From Sitta carolinensis (lineage: Eukaryota; Chordata; Aves; Passeriformes; Sittidae), in NCBI GenBank assembly GCA_032173965.1, contig JAVUNC010000006.1, forward strand, positions 21,694,370 through 21,758,369: a DNA stretch of 64,000 bases, read 5' to 3'. This document shows, piece by piece, positions 1 to 11,903 of the stretch. The position numbers and the translations under genes are program-made. The number at the start of each line of letters is the position of its first letter. Within the stretch, counting starts at the first letter, position 1. The notes below the pieces were generated by a model. The model saw nothing but the letters and a program-made list of their open reading frames with translations. It did no database searches and had not been told where the DNA came from.

Positions 1-199
1 ATATATATATTTTTTTTTATATATAAATTTGGTTGGTATCGATCTGGCTGCCTTCTCTGCAAGGTGCAGCGTTGGATGGGGGCAGCTGGTGCCAGACCCG
101 GGACAGGGCTGTGCCCCAGCTCTGGAGGCTGGTCCAGCTCATCTGTGATTTTCTCTGCCACATCTCCAGTTTGTTGTGGGGTTTTTATGGCTATGAGGG

Positions 200-300
200 G
201 TTTGCATTGCAGAGAAGAGGTCTCCCTGCCCATGGCATGGAGGGTTTTTAAGGTCCCTTCCAACCCAAAACATTCTGGGATTCTCTGCTGATTCTCTGAT
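200..300 (+). mobile_element. CR1 LINE, 3' end fragment
   Basis: Carries the CR1 tail core 'ccttccaaccca' and the signature ATTCTGGGATTCTC..., a degenerate copy of the 8-bp terminal repeat. 5'-truncated. Confidence 0.8.
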
Positions 301-1212
301 TCTCAGCAGACACTGAGGATCAGCATTTGGAGCAAAAGCAGCTTCAAAGAAAAAAAAAAAAAATGTGATTTTACTTTCGCTGAAGCAAAGACTTTCTAGA
401 ATGACTTCACGGCCAAGCACCCTCTGGCACCCAGGGCTTGAACCTGCTGCTCCCTGCAGGAGCTTGGGTGTGCCGGGTGTTTGCAGAGGTGGGACCAGGA
501 AAAATAAAACTGAAAGCCACGCCACCTCTGTGACCTCTTCTGGACACAGCCAGGTGGTTTCCAGGCACTCCTATCTCCGAGGGGCCAAAGGACACTCTGC
601 TCCCTGTGTTTGTCACATAGACCCGATAAAAAGGCCCGTGATTGCTAATTTCTCTGCTGGGTTTTCCTCCGGGGCCCTTATCAGGATGGCAGATAAGATA
701 ATGTGAGGCTAAGAGAGTGGCTATGTCAGATAAAAAAAAAATAAACACTGTGCTCTGCAAGTCCCCTCCCACATCCGTGAATTTTGCTGCAGCAACAGCC
801 CAGACACCTTTTTCCCTTCTCCAATTTCTTTACAAAGTAATGATCTGTTCCTGATGGGCACAGAAACAGAGAGCTGGGGGTAAAACATGGCTGTTGGTGA
901 AAATACCCATCCAAGAGCTGCTCCCTGGCTCCTGCCCCGGGGTCTGGGCTAAGAGCACTCCTGGGCTGGGGCTGCATTGCAGCTGGATCCCAGCACTGGA
1001 TCACACTCTGTGATCCCCATGGAGCAGTGGCTGCACATCCTGCTGCCACCCTGAGCTGCTGGTTGTGTCCCCTCTGCCACACCTGGACCTGGGAAAGGAC
1101 CCCCAGCATCTCCTGAAGCTGAGAAGCCGAGGGGATTTCTTAGCTCAGGCCTGAGACTTCCCAGCACACACATTGCTTTTTTGGCTGGTTGGCTCATGGG
1201 AATGACCAGTTT
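301..1212. other. Intergenic, no gene seen
   Basis: Mixed-composition unique DNA. Frames of up to 127 codons on both strands have no recognisable family. A short A-run is at about 350-361. An AT-rich low-complexity start (1-30) precedes the first CR1 fragment. Confidence 0.6.
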
Positions 1213-1372
1213 TACTTCACTGGACACTCTGTGACCACCCTTTCAGTGAAGAAATTTCCCCTCATATCCAACCTAAACCTCTCCTGGTGCAACTTGAGGC
1301 TGTTTCCTCCCATCCTGTCCCTGTCTCTCACCACCCTCTGCAGCTCCTGAGAGGAGCTGTGCTCAGGTGGGG
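1213..1372 (-). mobile_element. CR1 LINE fragment, minus strand
   Basis: 'cagtgaagaaatttcccct' and 'gcaacttgaggctgtttcct' are typical of CR1 read on the reverse strand. It stops where an oppositely oriented CR1 begins and probably resumes at 1661, so it appears split by that insertion. Confidence 0.75.
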
Positions 1373-1660
1373 CCGGGCTCTGTCTGCAGCAGCTCTGACA
1401 GAACCACAGGGCACAGCCTCAAGCTGAGCCAAGGGAAATACAGGCTGGATAGTAGGAAGAATTTCACAGAAATACTAATAAAGTATTGGAATGCTTTGCC
1501 TGGGCGGGTGGTGGAGTCCCCATCCCTGGGTGTGTTCAAAAACAGACTGGCTGTGGCACTGGGTGCCAGGGTCTGGGTGAGGGGTGAGGGTAGGGTTGGA
1601 CTCGATGATCCTGGAGGGCTCTTCCACCCTCGTTATTCTGGGATTCTGGGATTCCCTGGG
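1373..1660 (+). mobile_element. CR1 LINE, 3' end, plus strand
   Basis: Reads through 'tggagtccccatccctgg' and 'gggttggactcgatgatcct' to the tail ATTCTGGGATTCTGGG. It is inserted between two minus-strand CR1 parts. Confidence 0.85.
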
Positions 1661-1819
1661 TGCAGAGTCAGATCCCCTTGGCTGTTCCCTCCTTTCAGGG
1701 AGTTGTGCAGAGCCAGGTCCTCCCTGAGCCTTTTTTCTCACAGCAGAGCCCCTTCCCCAACTCCGTTCCCTGCCCTGCACACGCTCCAGCCCTCGGTGTC
1801 CTTCCCGGAGTGTCCTGGC
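1661..1819 (-). mobile_element. CR1 LINE fragment, minus strand (second part)
   Basis: 'cagggagttgtgcagagcca', 'cacgctccagccctcggtgt' and nearby bases follow the CR1 reverse-strand order after the segment at 1213-1372. Its upper end runs directly into the 12-bp tandem array. Confidence 0.75.
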
Positions 1820-3279
1820 GCTGTCCCCAGGGCTGTCCCCGGGCTGTCCCCGGGCTGTCCCCAGGGCTGTGTCCAGAGCTGTGTCCAGAGCTGTGTCCAG
1901 AGCTGTCCCCAGGGCTGTGTCCAGAGCTGTCCCCAGGGCTGTGTCCAGGGCTGTGTCCAGGGCTGTGTCCAGAGCTGTCCCCAGGGCTGTGTCCAGGGCT
2001 GTGTCCGGGGCTGTGTCCAGAGCTGTGTCCAGGGCTGTGTCCAGGGCTGTGTCTGGGGTTGTGTCCAGGGCTGTGTCCGGATCTGTGTCCAGAGCTGTGT
2101 CCAGAGCTGTCCCCAGGGCTGTGTCCGGGGCTGTGTCCAGAGCTGTGTCAGGCTGTGTCCCAGGGCTGTGTCAGGCTGTGTCCAGAGCTGTGTGTGGGCT
2201 GTGTCCAGAGCTGGGGTCCAGGGCTGTGTCCCGGGCTGTGTCCAGAGCTGTGTCCAGGGCTGTGCCGGGGCTGTGTCCAGGGTTGTGTCCAGAGCTGGGT
2301 CCAGAGCTGTGTCCAGGGTTGTGTCCAGGGTGTGTCCAGAGCTGGTCCAGAGCTGTGTCCAGAGCTGTGTCCAGGGCTGTGTCCAGGCTGTGTCCAGGGC
2401 TGTGTCCAGTGCTGTGTCCAGGGCTGTGTCCGGATCTGTGTCCAGGGCTGTGTTCAGAGCTGTGTCCGGATCTGTGTCCAGAGCTGTCCCAGGGCTGTGT
2501 CCAGGGCTGTGTCCGGCTGTGTCCAGGGCTGTGTCCAGAGCTGTGTCCAGAGCTGTGTCCGAGCTGTGTCCAGGGCTGTGTCCGAGGCTGTGTCCAGAGC
2601 TGTCCCCAGGGCTGTGTCCGGGCTGTGTCCGGAGCTGTGTCCAGGGCTGTGTCCAGGGCTGTGTCCGGATCTGTGTCCAGGGCTGTGTCCGATGCTGTGT
2701 CCAGGGCTGTGTCCGGATCTGTGTCCAGGGCTGTGTCCAGGGCTGTGTCCGGGCTGTGTCCAGGGCTGTGTCCGGATCTGTGTCCAGGCTGTGTCCAGTG
2801 CTGTGTCCAGGGCTGTGTCCGGATCTGTGTCCAGGCTGTGTCCGGATCTGTGTCCAGGGCTGTGTCCGGGGCTGTGTCCAGGGCTGTGTCCAGAGCTGTG
2901 TCCGGATCTGTGTCCAGGGCTGTGTCCAGTGCTGTGTCCAGGGCTGTGTCCGGATCTGTGTCCAGGGCTGTGTCCGGATCTGTGTCCAGGGCTGTGTCCG
3001 GGGCTGTGTCCAGGGCTGTGTCCGGATCTGTGTCCAGGGCTGTGTCCGGGGCTGTGTCCAGGGCTGTGTCCAGAGCTGTGTCCAGGGTTGTGTCCAGGGC
3101 TGTGTCCAGTGCTGTGTCCAGGGCTGTGTCCAGAGCTGTGTCCAGGGCTGTGTCCGGATCTGTGTCCAGGGCTGTGTCCGGGGCTGTGTCCAGGGCTGTG
3201 TCCGGATCTGTGTCCAGGGCTGTGTCCGGGGCTGTGTCCAGGGCTGTGTCCAGAGCTGTGTCCAGGGCTGTGTCCAGCA
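1820..3279. repeat. 12-bp minisatellite, about 120 units, with higher-order structure
   Basis: The unit is GTGTCCAGGGCT with variants ending AGAGCT, GGATCT, GGGGCT, AGTGCT and AGGGTT, plus GTCCCC forms at the left end. Because the unit is a multiple of three and lacks stops, all three forward frames and one reverse frame stay open, giving false frames of 440-748 codons with VQGC/LCPG/SRAV or DTAL periods. In the right half the units alternate as 24-bp dimers, and about 135 bp at 2953-3087 recur exactly 180 bp later. The left part has some 11-bp units that shift frame. Confidence 0.97.
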
Positions 3280-3629
3280 GTGCCCTCACCGGGACAGCCC
3301 CTGCCCGGCTCCTGACGAGAATGCGCCCACGGTCAGCAACACATCCGCACCCAGCCAGCCCACAGCTCTTCCCCAAACACCTTCCTCTCCTTTCCCAAAT
3401 GCCAGAGCCCTGCGCGGCCCCTCGGCTGCTGCCGCCGCGCTCCCGCATCCCTGGGCGCTGCTGCCATCTAATGCCGGCACCCTGTGGGAGCATCTCGGGA
3501 GCTGGGACAGGAATAACGGCCGGAGGAATCCACCTCCTTCTTTAAAGGGTTGTTTGTGCCGGGCAATGCTGCTCCTCCCGCAGGTGGAGAGCTTTCCCCA
3601 GCCTCTCGGGTAGCTGCGAGTGGTGGGAG
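3280..3629. other. GC-rich unique flank of the minisatellite
   Basis: Unique GC-rich sequence with a small GCCGCCGCGC cluster near 3430. No gene or repeat recognised. Confidence 0.5.
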
Positions 3630-5026
3630 TGTTAGAATTCAGGAACACATCATCACGGGCGTTGGGGAAGATGAAACAGGAGAGCCTTATAAATGTGATT
3701 ACTTGACAAAAGGTTTTGAGAATACAGAAACTATAAGCGAGATTGAGATGAAAGCAAGCTTTGAAATATCAAGCCTTAGTTATTGAACAACTGGAAAACG
3801 ATGGTATGGCTGGCTGAAAGTAATCTCCTTTTAATTAAACAGTACCCTCTGCTTGCACACAGGTCCAAGGGTCAGAGCAGACCCCACTAGCTTGACAAAA
3901 AGAGTCCAAAACGTAGTTTTTAAAGTTTAAAATGTAACACAGTATAGTAATATAATGATTCTTATAAACTGTATATAAATAAAATAATTTGGCTGTAGCA
4001 ATAACACACATAACATAGACGCCTGTGAAATTTCTTCAAGTTTGCATAAAGTAGAATCTTTATTTGAAAAACTTGTTCTCTTATAGATTTTCCACAGACC
4101 ACTGTGATTGGTAAACAAGAGACAGAACTCTTCACCCACATTGGCCAAACCAGAGGGACATCAAAAGAAAATCCCTCCCACAGAAAGAATTCAAAACATG
4201 AATATCATTACAAAAACAATTATTTTGTTTATGTTCAAGCTCTGGGAATGAGTTTCAGAAAACTCAAACATCAGAAAAACAGAGCTTTAGAAACTCAGAA
4301 GCTTCAGGCCTGAAAACCCAGACTACACTATAAGATTTATATCTTGTACTAAATTAGTTAGTAAAAATTAAAATATTCAACACAAAAGAAAATTTATTGT
4401 ATTGTAATGAAAACTTAGCTCTTGATCGCTCTGGATCTCTCTTTCTCTTGCTCTCTCTCTTTCCTCACTCTCTTTCAGGCCTGCTCTGAACTACAACAGA
4501 CAACTCCAAGCAGGGCCCCTGCACCCACACCCTTTACAATAAACTGCAAGTTCCAAGTCCTGACTTCAAAAATCTCTCACCTCTGTCCATCGCTCCTAAC
4601 ACAGGTGCATTATGTGCAGGTGCTTTATTAAGAGCACTCAGGAACCAGGGGTACAGCTACCCAAACCTAGCTCCATCCATTTCTTCAGAATTTTTACTAT
4701 TTATACTATTTCACTTACGATTCTATAACTACATATTTGTTTAAGCAACAATTAAGCAAAAATTACTCTAATAACTGTACTTATATTGTCCCATTGTACC
4801 AGCATTATCTCATCTACAGGTACCCTGGAAACTCTAAACATTGGTTCTCATGATTCCCAAAGCTACAAATATTTCAGCCCCAAACAATAATTGCACTGTT
4901 TGTGTTTCTTATCAATATGCTTATCTATTATCTTTACAGGTGCAGTTTTGCATGGCCTACTAAAACAAAGCACAGCATTCCTTCCTTTCCCATGATTTCC
5001 AGGAATATTTTAACCCTATACTAACA
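3630..5026. mobile_element. Solo LTR (endogenous retrovirus type) with a nested LTR
   Basis: Starts TGTTAG (3630) and ends CTAACA (5026), a perfect inverted terminus, and is flanked on both sides by GGAG (3626-3629 and 5027-5030), a likely 4-bp target duplication. Total 1,397 bp, of which 334 bp (3994-4327) is a nested LTR of another family. AATAAA occurs on the + strand near 4540 and on the - strand near 4622, so orientation is not settled. An internal CTAACA at 4596-4601 leaves open the alternative that two LTRs abut (3630-4601 and 4606-5026). Confidence 0.7.
3994..4327 (-). mobile_element. Nested LTR, minus strand, related to 63522-63844
   Basis: Read on the minus strand it starts TGTAG and ends CTACA. 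It shares the order of blocks with the intronic copy at 63522-63844: 'caggcct', a run resembling 'ttctgaaa', 'ccagagggacatca' (plus-strand sense), CCAAT and 'gtctgtggaaaat'. No matching target duplication could be read (tggc / ctat). Confidence 0.75.
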
Positions 5027-5207
5027 GGAGCACCCGAGCAGGGATGCAGGGTAGGCTGGAGTGCTTTTAGTTGGTCCTGTCAGCTGAGGACAGCTGAAAA
5101 TTGCAGGAAAAACACCCTCCTGCTCAGCACAGCCAGGATTTCAGGGGCTGCTGCTGGGCAATGCCCTTTGTCTGCCAGGGAGGGAGAAATGATTTCTTGG
5201 ACAAAAT

Positions 5208-5335
5208 AATATCATAAAATCCTAGAATGATCTGGGTGGGAAGGGATCTCAAGGAACACCTCAGTCCAGCCCCCTGCCATGGGCTGGTGGCTGGGATGAT
5301 GGGCTGGATGGGAGATCTGTGTGGAGCAGGGAGGT
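5208..5335 (-). mobile_element. CR1 LINE, 3' end fragment, minus strand
   Basis: Begins 'atcataaaatcctagaatg', the CR1 tail reversed, then 'gtgggaagggatctcaagg' and 'ccccctgccatggg'. Diverged. Confidence 0.75.
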
Positions 5336-7380
5336 TTCTCCAAGTCAGATCTTCATTAATCTCTCTATCTAAGTAGTGTCACTGCCTGTGGTTATTTTAT
5401 TTATTTAGTGCTCATTGAAGCAGTGGGGGCAGGTTCCTTCCACTGTGTCACTTCTGCAGAAGGTTTATTTTTTTGCCTTTTTTTTTAATATATTCACAAT
5501 CACCGCTCCCCAAAAATGAGTGTGGGTGGATATAAAATGGATTTAAAAACCTGCTCTTGTCCTTCCCACAGAGACCCTCAGGGTGGGGTCTGCTCTCCTG
5601 AGGACCTTCCACAGGATTTTGGTGATTTCACATTTCCATGAAGGATGCAGAGGGCATGGGGTCTGTGAGGCTGGACACAAATAAACTCAGAATTTGGAGG
5701 TCACATTTGGGGTGGCCTTTATTTTTTGGAAAGGTGCTGCTCCCCTGGGGGTGAGGGGGACAGGGATGAAGGCTGCTGGAACATCTGGGGCTGATGGGCC
5801 ACAGGACCCACCCAAGGAACTTCCTAATGGCCATGCCCAAAAACAAGGCTTGATTTCCTTTAGTGGCCTTAAAGAATTTTTCCTGTGTGCAGGTGATGGT
5901 GCTCCTGGTGGGAGCTCCTGGGCATTGTGCCAGCCAGCTGACCCAAAAATCACACAAAAATCATGCAATTGGGCATTGAAACAGTTTGTGGCCTCCAGGC
6001 TTACTGCCAAGCAGGAGAAAAGCTTTTTTTCCTTTATTTTTTCCTTTGCCACTCTAAAGCCCTCATCTGCACGCACACCTCTGGTGGTCACAGGACATCC
6101 ATCCACCATTTCTGAAACTTCCCTTTTACCACTTCTGCAACTTTCATCATATCTGAAACTTCCCTTGTACCTCCAGCCAGGAAACCTTTAAACCTTTTTT
6201 TTTTTTTTTTAAATCTTTGCCCATTGGTTTGGATGAGCCCAGCACAAAAAGAGGTTTTCTCCAAAACTTGATGACCTGATATTCATATTTTTCAGATGAA
6301 GCTCACAGTGAAGGAATGATGCCCTGGAGATCCTTGCCCTCTGTGAGGCCAGGGCCACAGCATGGCTCTGCAGCAAAGGGGATCTTTGAGAGGGGGCAGC
6401 CGTGTTGGGCTGGAGCTGTGGGGATCCAACTGGGACACTCAGTGCCCTGGTGCTCCCCAGGCCTGCCCAAGGCTCCCTGGTACCCTGTCCCCTCCCAGCA
6501 GGGGCTGGCCAAAGCCATGGCTGTGTGCACAGGGATTAGGCAACACCAGCTCTGTGTTTGGGGTCTGAGTGCTTCTTTCAATTTAGCTTAACTCGGTGAG
6601 GAATTGACTTAAACTAGATTGATATAAGCCACTCTTAAAAGATTTAAGCCCCATCGTAAGAGGATGTGCTCATGGGTTTACACTGTATTAACCCAGGCTT
6701 TTAAATAACAGCTCCAGGCTAGGTCTATACTTGGTTTCTATACCAAATTATTGCAGCTCAGGCCTGCCTGGTGTTTTAATTGAATCAGTGAGAAATGTTC
6801 ATGTGGATTCACTTACACTGGTGGGTGGATTGTCTTACAGTGGGATAGCTCTGGGAGTCATCCAGCTCTCACAAGAGTGGGAATGAGGAGGGCTGTGTGC
6901 TCAGAGGGGAGAGGTATTATTTTAAAGTATTTTAATCAGTAGGGAGAAGAAAGGAACCAAAATTTCAATTAAAAAAGAAAAAATTAACCTCCTTCACTTT
7001 TTCCCTGTGGTCAGCAGCCTCTGAAAAGGAGGGAGGACAGGCATATTCCGCTTTATGGGGCAGATGGGACGCTTGGCTGGGATGGAGCAGCAATTCCTCT
7101 TGGGGGGCGGTTTCCCCACAATTTCCAATTCTAAACAAAGCGATTTTGGCTCACACTTGGTTTTGAACAGCGTGCCCGTGGCTGTGCCAGAGACTCACCC
7201 TGTTCACAGCCCTGCCTGAGGGTCCCACACCGGGGCAGAGCCGTGCTCAGCTGCAGAACCAGCAAGTTTTGGCTAATCCCTCTCCTAGCACAGTATATCC
7301 CTTGCACGAACACGCCGCTGCTCTCTAATAGTATTAATAATTCTCCCTTTATTTCTCACTCAAACACTCTTGGAAGGATC
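5336..7380. other. Intergenic, no gene seen
   Basis: Mixed unique DNA. Frames of 91-165 codons at 5687-6591 overlap each other on both strands and show no family. A T-run lies at 6195-6214. A run around 6590-6900 is AT-rich and unique. Confidence 0.55.
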
Positions 7381-7810
7381 ATCCAATTTAAATCACAGCT
7401 TCCCCAGCTAGCGCGTGTCACCACGAGAGGGCAATAAATCATCTAATTACAGTGATGGAGACGCTGTCCTCTCACAAAGCCACCCATGATGAACTTAAAT
7501 GGATTTTAAACATTAATATAATAGGCATTTAGTAAAGAATGGGAAGGAAAAAGAACATTTTAAACAAGCCAGCAGGTTCCTGAATGTATTTGGGATGCGG
7601 GGCTGGGATTGGCCACCTAAACCATCCTGATGTGCGGCGCGACGCAGGAGTTAAAACCGGGGAAGGGCGTCCTGCCTCTTTGAGATGCTAATTCAGGTAA
7701 AAGCTCATTTTGAGGAGTGCAGACGTACTGACCCTAATGATTCGCAGCTATTTGGAGACCTAATGGAGGGTTACTAATTTCAAAGCATATCAATCTCATA
7801 AAAAGTGAAA
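7381..7810. other. Candidate conserved non-coding block
   Basis: AT-rich unique DNA that keeps several CpGs (GCGCGT, GGCGCGACGC) in a setting where CpG is normally lost, with many TAAT cores. It has no repeat signature. It resembles deeply conserved vertebrate elements, but that is inference without an alignment. Confidence 0.35.
7421..7434 (+). promoter_or_regulatory. Candidate CTCF site
   Basis: CCACGAGAGGGCAA fits the CTCF core CCA(C/G)(C/T)AG(A/G)(G/T)GGC(A/G) at every position but one (G at the fifth). It lies within the candidate conserved block at 7381-7810. Confidence 0.4.
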
Positions 7811-10800
7811 GGAGATGGTTCCTTACTCGGCTGTCCTGGGGGTGTCTGTGGGCTCCCCGGCCCCCTCCTGAGCTCTCCGCTGGCTCCACATGCCAAAATG
7901 CTCTGCTACATCCACTGCTCAGGCTCGGCCCTAGGGAAGCCAGGGAAAAGCCACTTTATCCCCAGGCTGATGCTGTCAGGAGCGGGTGCTCTAATCCTGG
8001 CACTCTGACCCCAGCCACTCTAACCCAGGGGAGTGTTTTTGCTGTAAAATGTCCCACTGCTTGCTTCATCCCCAGGGTGAGGTGGCAGGCTCTTGGTGGA
8101 TGTTTTGTGGCCCCAAATGGTGGTGGCAGGAGCAGAGGGTTCCCACCTCTTTTGGGATGAGTTTTTGTGCCGACCTTGGCTGGTTTCTGGCTGGGAGCTG
8201 CTGGAGGGGCAAGGGTGGGAGTTGTCACTTAATCAGCCAAATCTTGTTTTGGCATTCATCAGTCTCCTCAACATCCTCACATTCCCAGTCTTCCCAGTGT
8301 CCACATGCCAAGAGGGCATCTACCCATGAGGCAGGAGCAGGACTCTGTCAAAAACAGCCATTCAAGAGGCATGGGAGGTTTGAGGGCTGCAATACCAGGT
8401 GTTGCTGGCATGTTTGGGTGATTTAATCCCTTTTATTTGATTTCCCATGCTTGGATGGATGAGACACCAAGCTGGTGCATCTGTGAGACTGGAGATGGGG
8501 AGAGACCAGAGCTTTTCTGCAGGAATCCAAAGCACACCTGGATGAACCAAGGGCAAAAATGAGCAGTTGCAAGCTCTCAAAGCCCAGGAGAGCAAACTTA
8601 GGCACACAAGTATGAAATAGAGAAGAGATGGGAAAGCAGCAGTACTGGGGGCTGGGTTGTGAAGGCAGAACAAATCACAGCCTAGGGCTGATGGGACAGC
8701 CAAGAAAAACTTATTTGGGGTGTTTATTATAAAGGGAGTGACATGTGAGACATGTGAGTCCCACCTTGTATGCTCCTACCAGGCATGAGGGAAGCCTTGT
8801 GGCCAGCTCAGGGCTCCAAAACCTTGGGAGGAACTTGTAGGGAGTCCAGAGGGAAGGAACAGAAGTGCTGCTGGGCCATAGCTGGTGAGGGAAGGTGGGC
8901 TACGAGCCTCCTGGAGCAGGATTTGGTTCTCCTGTTCCTTGGGGAAGGTCAAACAGGCACTCAAGGAAAAACTATTTTGAGTTGGAAAAGCAATGCCATG
9001 ATGAGGGGACCATATGCAGCCTCTGCCTTGGAGCTTTCCAGAACAGGGAGCTCCTGGGGAGGGACTGGGTCGTTCAGATCTTCTCCACTTCGTGGCCACC
9101 AGGAGCAAAGCAAGACTGGTGGGAATGCTATCAGCCCCATCCTGGTGCCAGAGCCAAGGAGGGTTGGGAAATGCTCCTTGCAACCTTGCACTCCCCTCTG
9201 GAGCTCCCCTGCAGCTCTGCATGGCCCTGGGGCTCTGCACAAGGCTGGTGGCTGGCCCCAAACCATGAGGAACAGCAGTGAAGCCAATGTTAATCTGTTA
9301 ACAAAGCCACAGCACAGCCAGTGCCTCAGTGCTGCAGGAGAAGGCTTTGGGACAATTCCTGCTCACACAGGAAGCCCATGCTGCTAAAGGTTGTCTTATA
9401 AAACAAGGAGATGACAAGAACTGAGGGTCATCACTTCTCACAGCAAGTCCTAATGTAAAGGTTATGGGTTCACACATAGATTTACCCTCTGTGCTGATAT
9501 CCATCCACCACAGAAGTCATGGTCACCATGGGGGTCACCTGGGGCCTCCTGGCAGCATTTTCCAGCCTCTTCCACTGGAATGAGCAGTGGGATGGAGGAG
9601 AAGAAGGCAGTTCAGGTGTGGTGTGGGGTGATGGACACCCTGGTAGGTTGTTGGCAGCAGTCCTGGGTGGATATCTCCCTGGATTTCCCCTGGACCAGCA
9701 CTGGGAAGGCTGGGAAGGAGTGTTCAGTCCTGAACAGAGCATGAAACAGGGGAGGAGAACATGGAGACACAGAGCCCAGCCAAGTTCTGCCCTGATTTTC
9801 ATAACTAATAAAGATCCGGTATGAATATGAGATTGAAAGGCCTCAAAGCTGATTAAATCTGTTTGATATTTGTGGGTTTCCTCCCCCTCCCTCCCCTTTG
9901 TTAAAGGACAGTCTCCTCCTTCAAAGTGAGTGATGGTCTAAAGTCGTAATGCCGATTATTGCTGAGATTCTCACACAAATGCGGTGGGGAGAAGGGGGGA
10001 AGAATAAAAATCCCTGTAGGGTAGTTTAAAGTCGGCGTGAGTAGTGTGTAATCTACCCAACAGGATTGATCCAGGTCAGGCATTAAAGGCTAAAATGGAT
10101 TAAACAAAAGACATTCCCCTTGTAACAAGAAGGAAAAACTTCAAAGGTGGGATTTGTTCTTGTTATGACAAAGGAAGTGGATTTACCGAGTGCCTGGGGG
10201 CACACACCCCTCCGCGGCTTTCAATTTGCTCGAGTTGCTCTGAAGGAACAGGACAAAATGCGTGGGGGTTTTCACCGTGTGCCTCGACGCTGCCGGGGCC
10301 CTCCCCGGGAAAGGAACGCTGGGTTAAGAGGATCGGATCGGCATCGCTTTTGCTTTTCCTTGTTTTGTTTTGTTCGCTCTTTAGGGGGAAAAAAAAAAAA
10401 AAAAAAAGGGAGGGTTGGTGGCGTGTCAGAGAGATGTGGTGGCTGAGGGTGGTGGGGACAGGTGGGACAGGTGTAGGCAGGGGTGGGATGAGATGGGAAA
10501 TGGGAGATTTGAAGCGAAGAAAGAGCAGGTTGTCCCAGAGAGGGGTGAAGGGCTGGAAAAGGGGCTGGTCCTGTTTTAAACACCAACCACCCTCTGCACG
10601 AAAATGCCTTTTCCCTCACTGGTCACACCATGGCCAAGGCTGGTGCTGATTGTCCTAGAGAGTGGAAATCCAGCTCTGCATGGACCACGAGGGAAGGGGA
10701 CAGGATCTTCAGGCCAGCAAATCTCACCAGGCCAACAAATCTCACCAGGTCTCCAGGTGAGCAATACAGCCACTTGTTTTTACAAGATTTGCACCCTGCT

Positions 10801-11617
10801 GGGGCACGGGCGATTATTTCTTTCTTTCTTGTTCTTGAAGCTGATTCTCCTCCCTGGCTGGGAAAAGGCACTGTGGCAGTAGGCATGGTGACAGCAGGGC
10901 ATGGTGGCTGCAGTGAGTCCTCCTGCCTGCAGTAACATCCCCTCCATCTTCCCCAGGTCCTGCCTGCTGCTGGGGACACACTGTGACACCAAACACCTGC
11001 AGGACCCAGCCAGGAAGCCCACAACACTCCAAACCTTTCCTAGCATGGTGCTTCCACAAAGCCTGAAATGCTCCTGGGTGTCTGGTGCACGCAAATCTGG
11101 AGCATCTCAGGCTGGGCTGGACAGGGCTGTTGGGAAATCCTGCAAAGGTGCTGGATGGTGGAAACCTGGTGGCTCCCATGCTGTCTGGTGCCCTCTAAAA
11201 GCTTCAAACTACTTTGGCTTCTTTGGAGAAGAATTCATTTTGAGCTGTTTCTTGAAGGGAACAAGCCCCATGCTCTAATCTGTCTGATCACAGCTGGGTG
11301 AAGCTGAACATGTCTGTGTGCCCGTGTATGTGTACAAGTTTTCCATACTAAAGCCAGGTTAATTCTCTTAGGAAGTGGATCCTTGCTCTGGTGCAGCACA
11401 GGGTTGTTGTATTTCTATCTAATTACCCAGGTAATGCAATTAGAAAATCGGGTCTAAGCTGACATCAAGAGGAGAGGTCCCCAGGTTTGCACAGCAACAG
11501 GACTACGGCGATTAAATGTGCCACGCTCAATTATTGACACGTGAAAGTGTCTTTGGGAAACCATGTCCACCCACGTTCTCAATGATAGCCAACAGATCTG
11601 AGCTGCAACACGCCGCT
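7811..11617. other. Intergenic, no gene seen
   Basis: Unique DNA of moderate GC. A 205-codon + frame at 8770-9387 is opposed by 161- and 108-codon minus frames over the same bases and has no recognisable domain, so it is treated as chance. AT-rich, CNE-like sequence lies at about 9790-10140. A 19-base A-run is at 10389-10407. Confidence 0.55.
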
Positions 11618-11903
11618 TCGTGGACAGAGAAGGATTTTATGAGGGACTGGAGTGACAGGAGAAGGGGGAATGGATTCAGACTGGCAGCAGGAAGGGTTAG
11701 ATGGGAAGAAATTGTTCCCTGTGAGGGTGGTGTAGCCCTGGCCACAGGGTACACAGAGAATCTGTGGATGCCTCATCCCTGGAATTGGCCAAGGATAGGG
11801 CTTGGAGCAACCTGATCTGGTGGAAGGTGTCCCTGCCCATGGCAGGGAGGTGGGAACAAGATGATCTTTAAGGCCCAACCAAACTATTCTGGGATTCTGT
11901 GAA
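11618..11903 (+). mobile_element. CR1 LINE, 3' end, plus strand
   Basis: Order as in CR1: 'gtgacaggagaagggggaat', 'agaaattgttccctgtgagg', 'ggcttggagcaacctgatct', 'aaggtgtccctgcccatggc', then an ATTCTGGGATTCTGTG tail. Confidence 0.9.

Noticed and set aside
1367..3613. 748-codon + frame, and frames at 1660-3315, 1869-3545 and 3493-2171
   Set aside because: All derive from a stop-free 12-bp repeat in several frames at once; no domain outside the repeat.
8770..9387. 205-codon + frame
   Set aside because: Opposed by 161- and 108-codon minus frames on the same bases; no family features.
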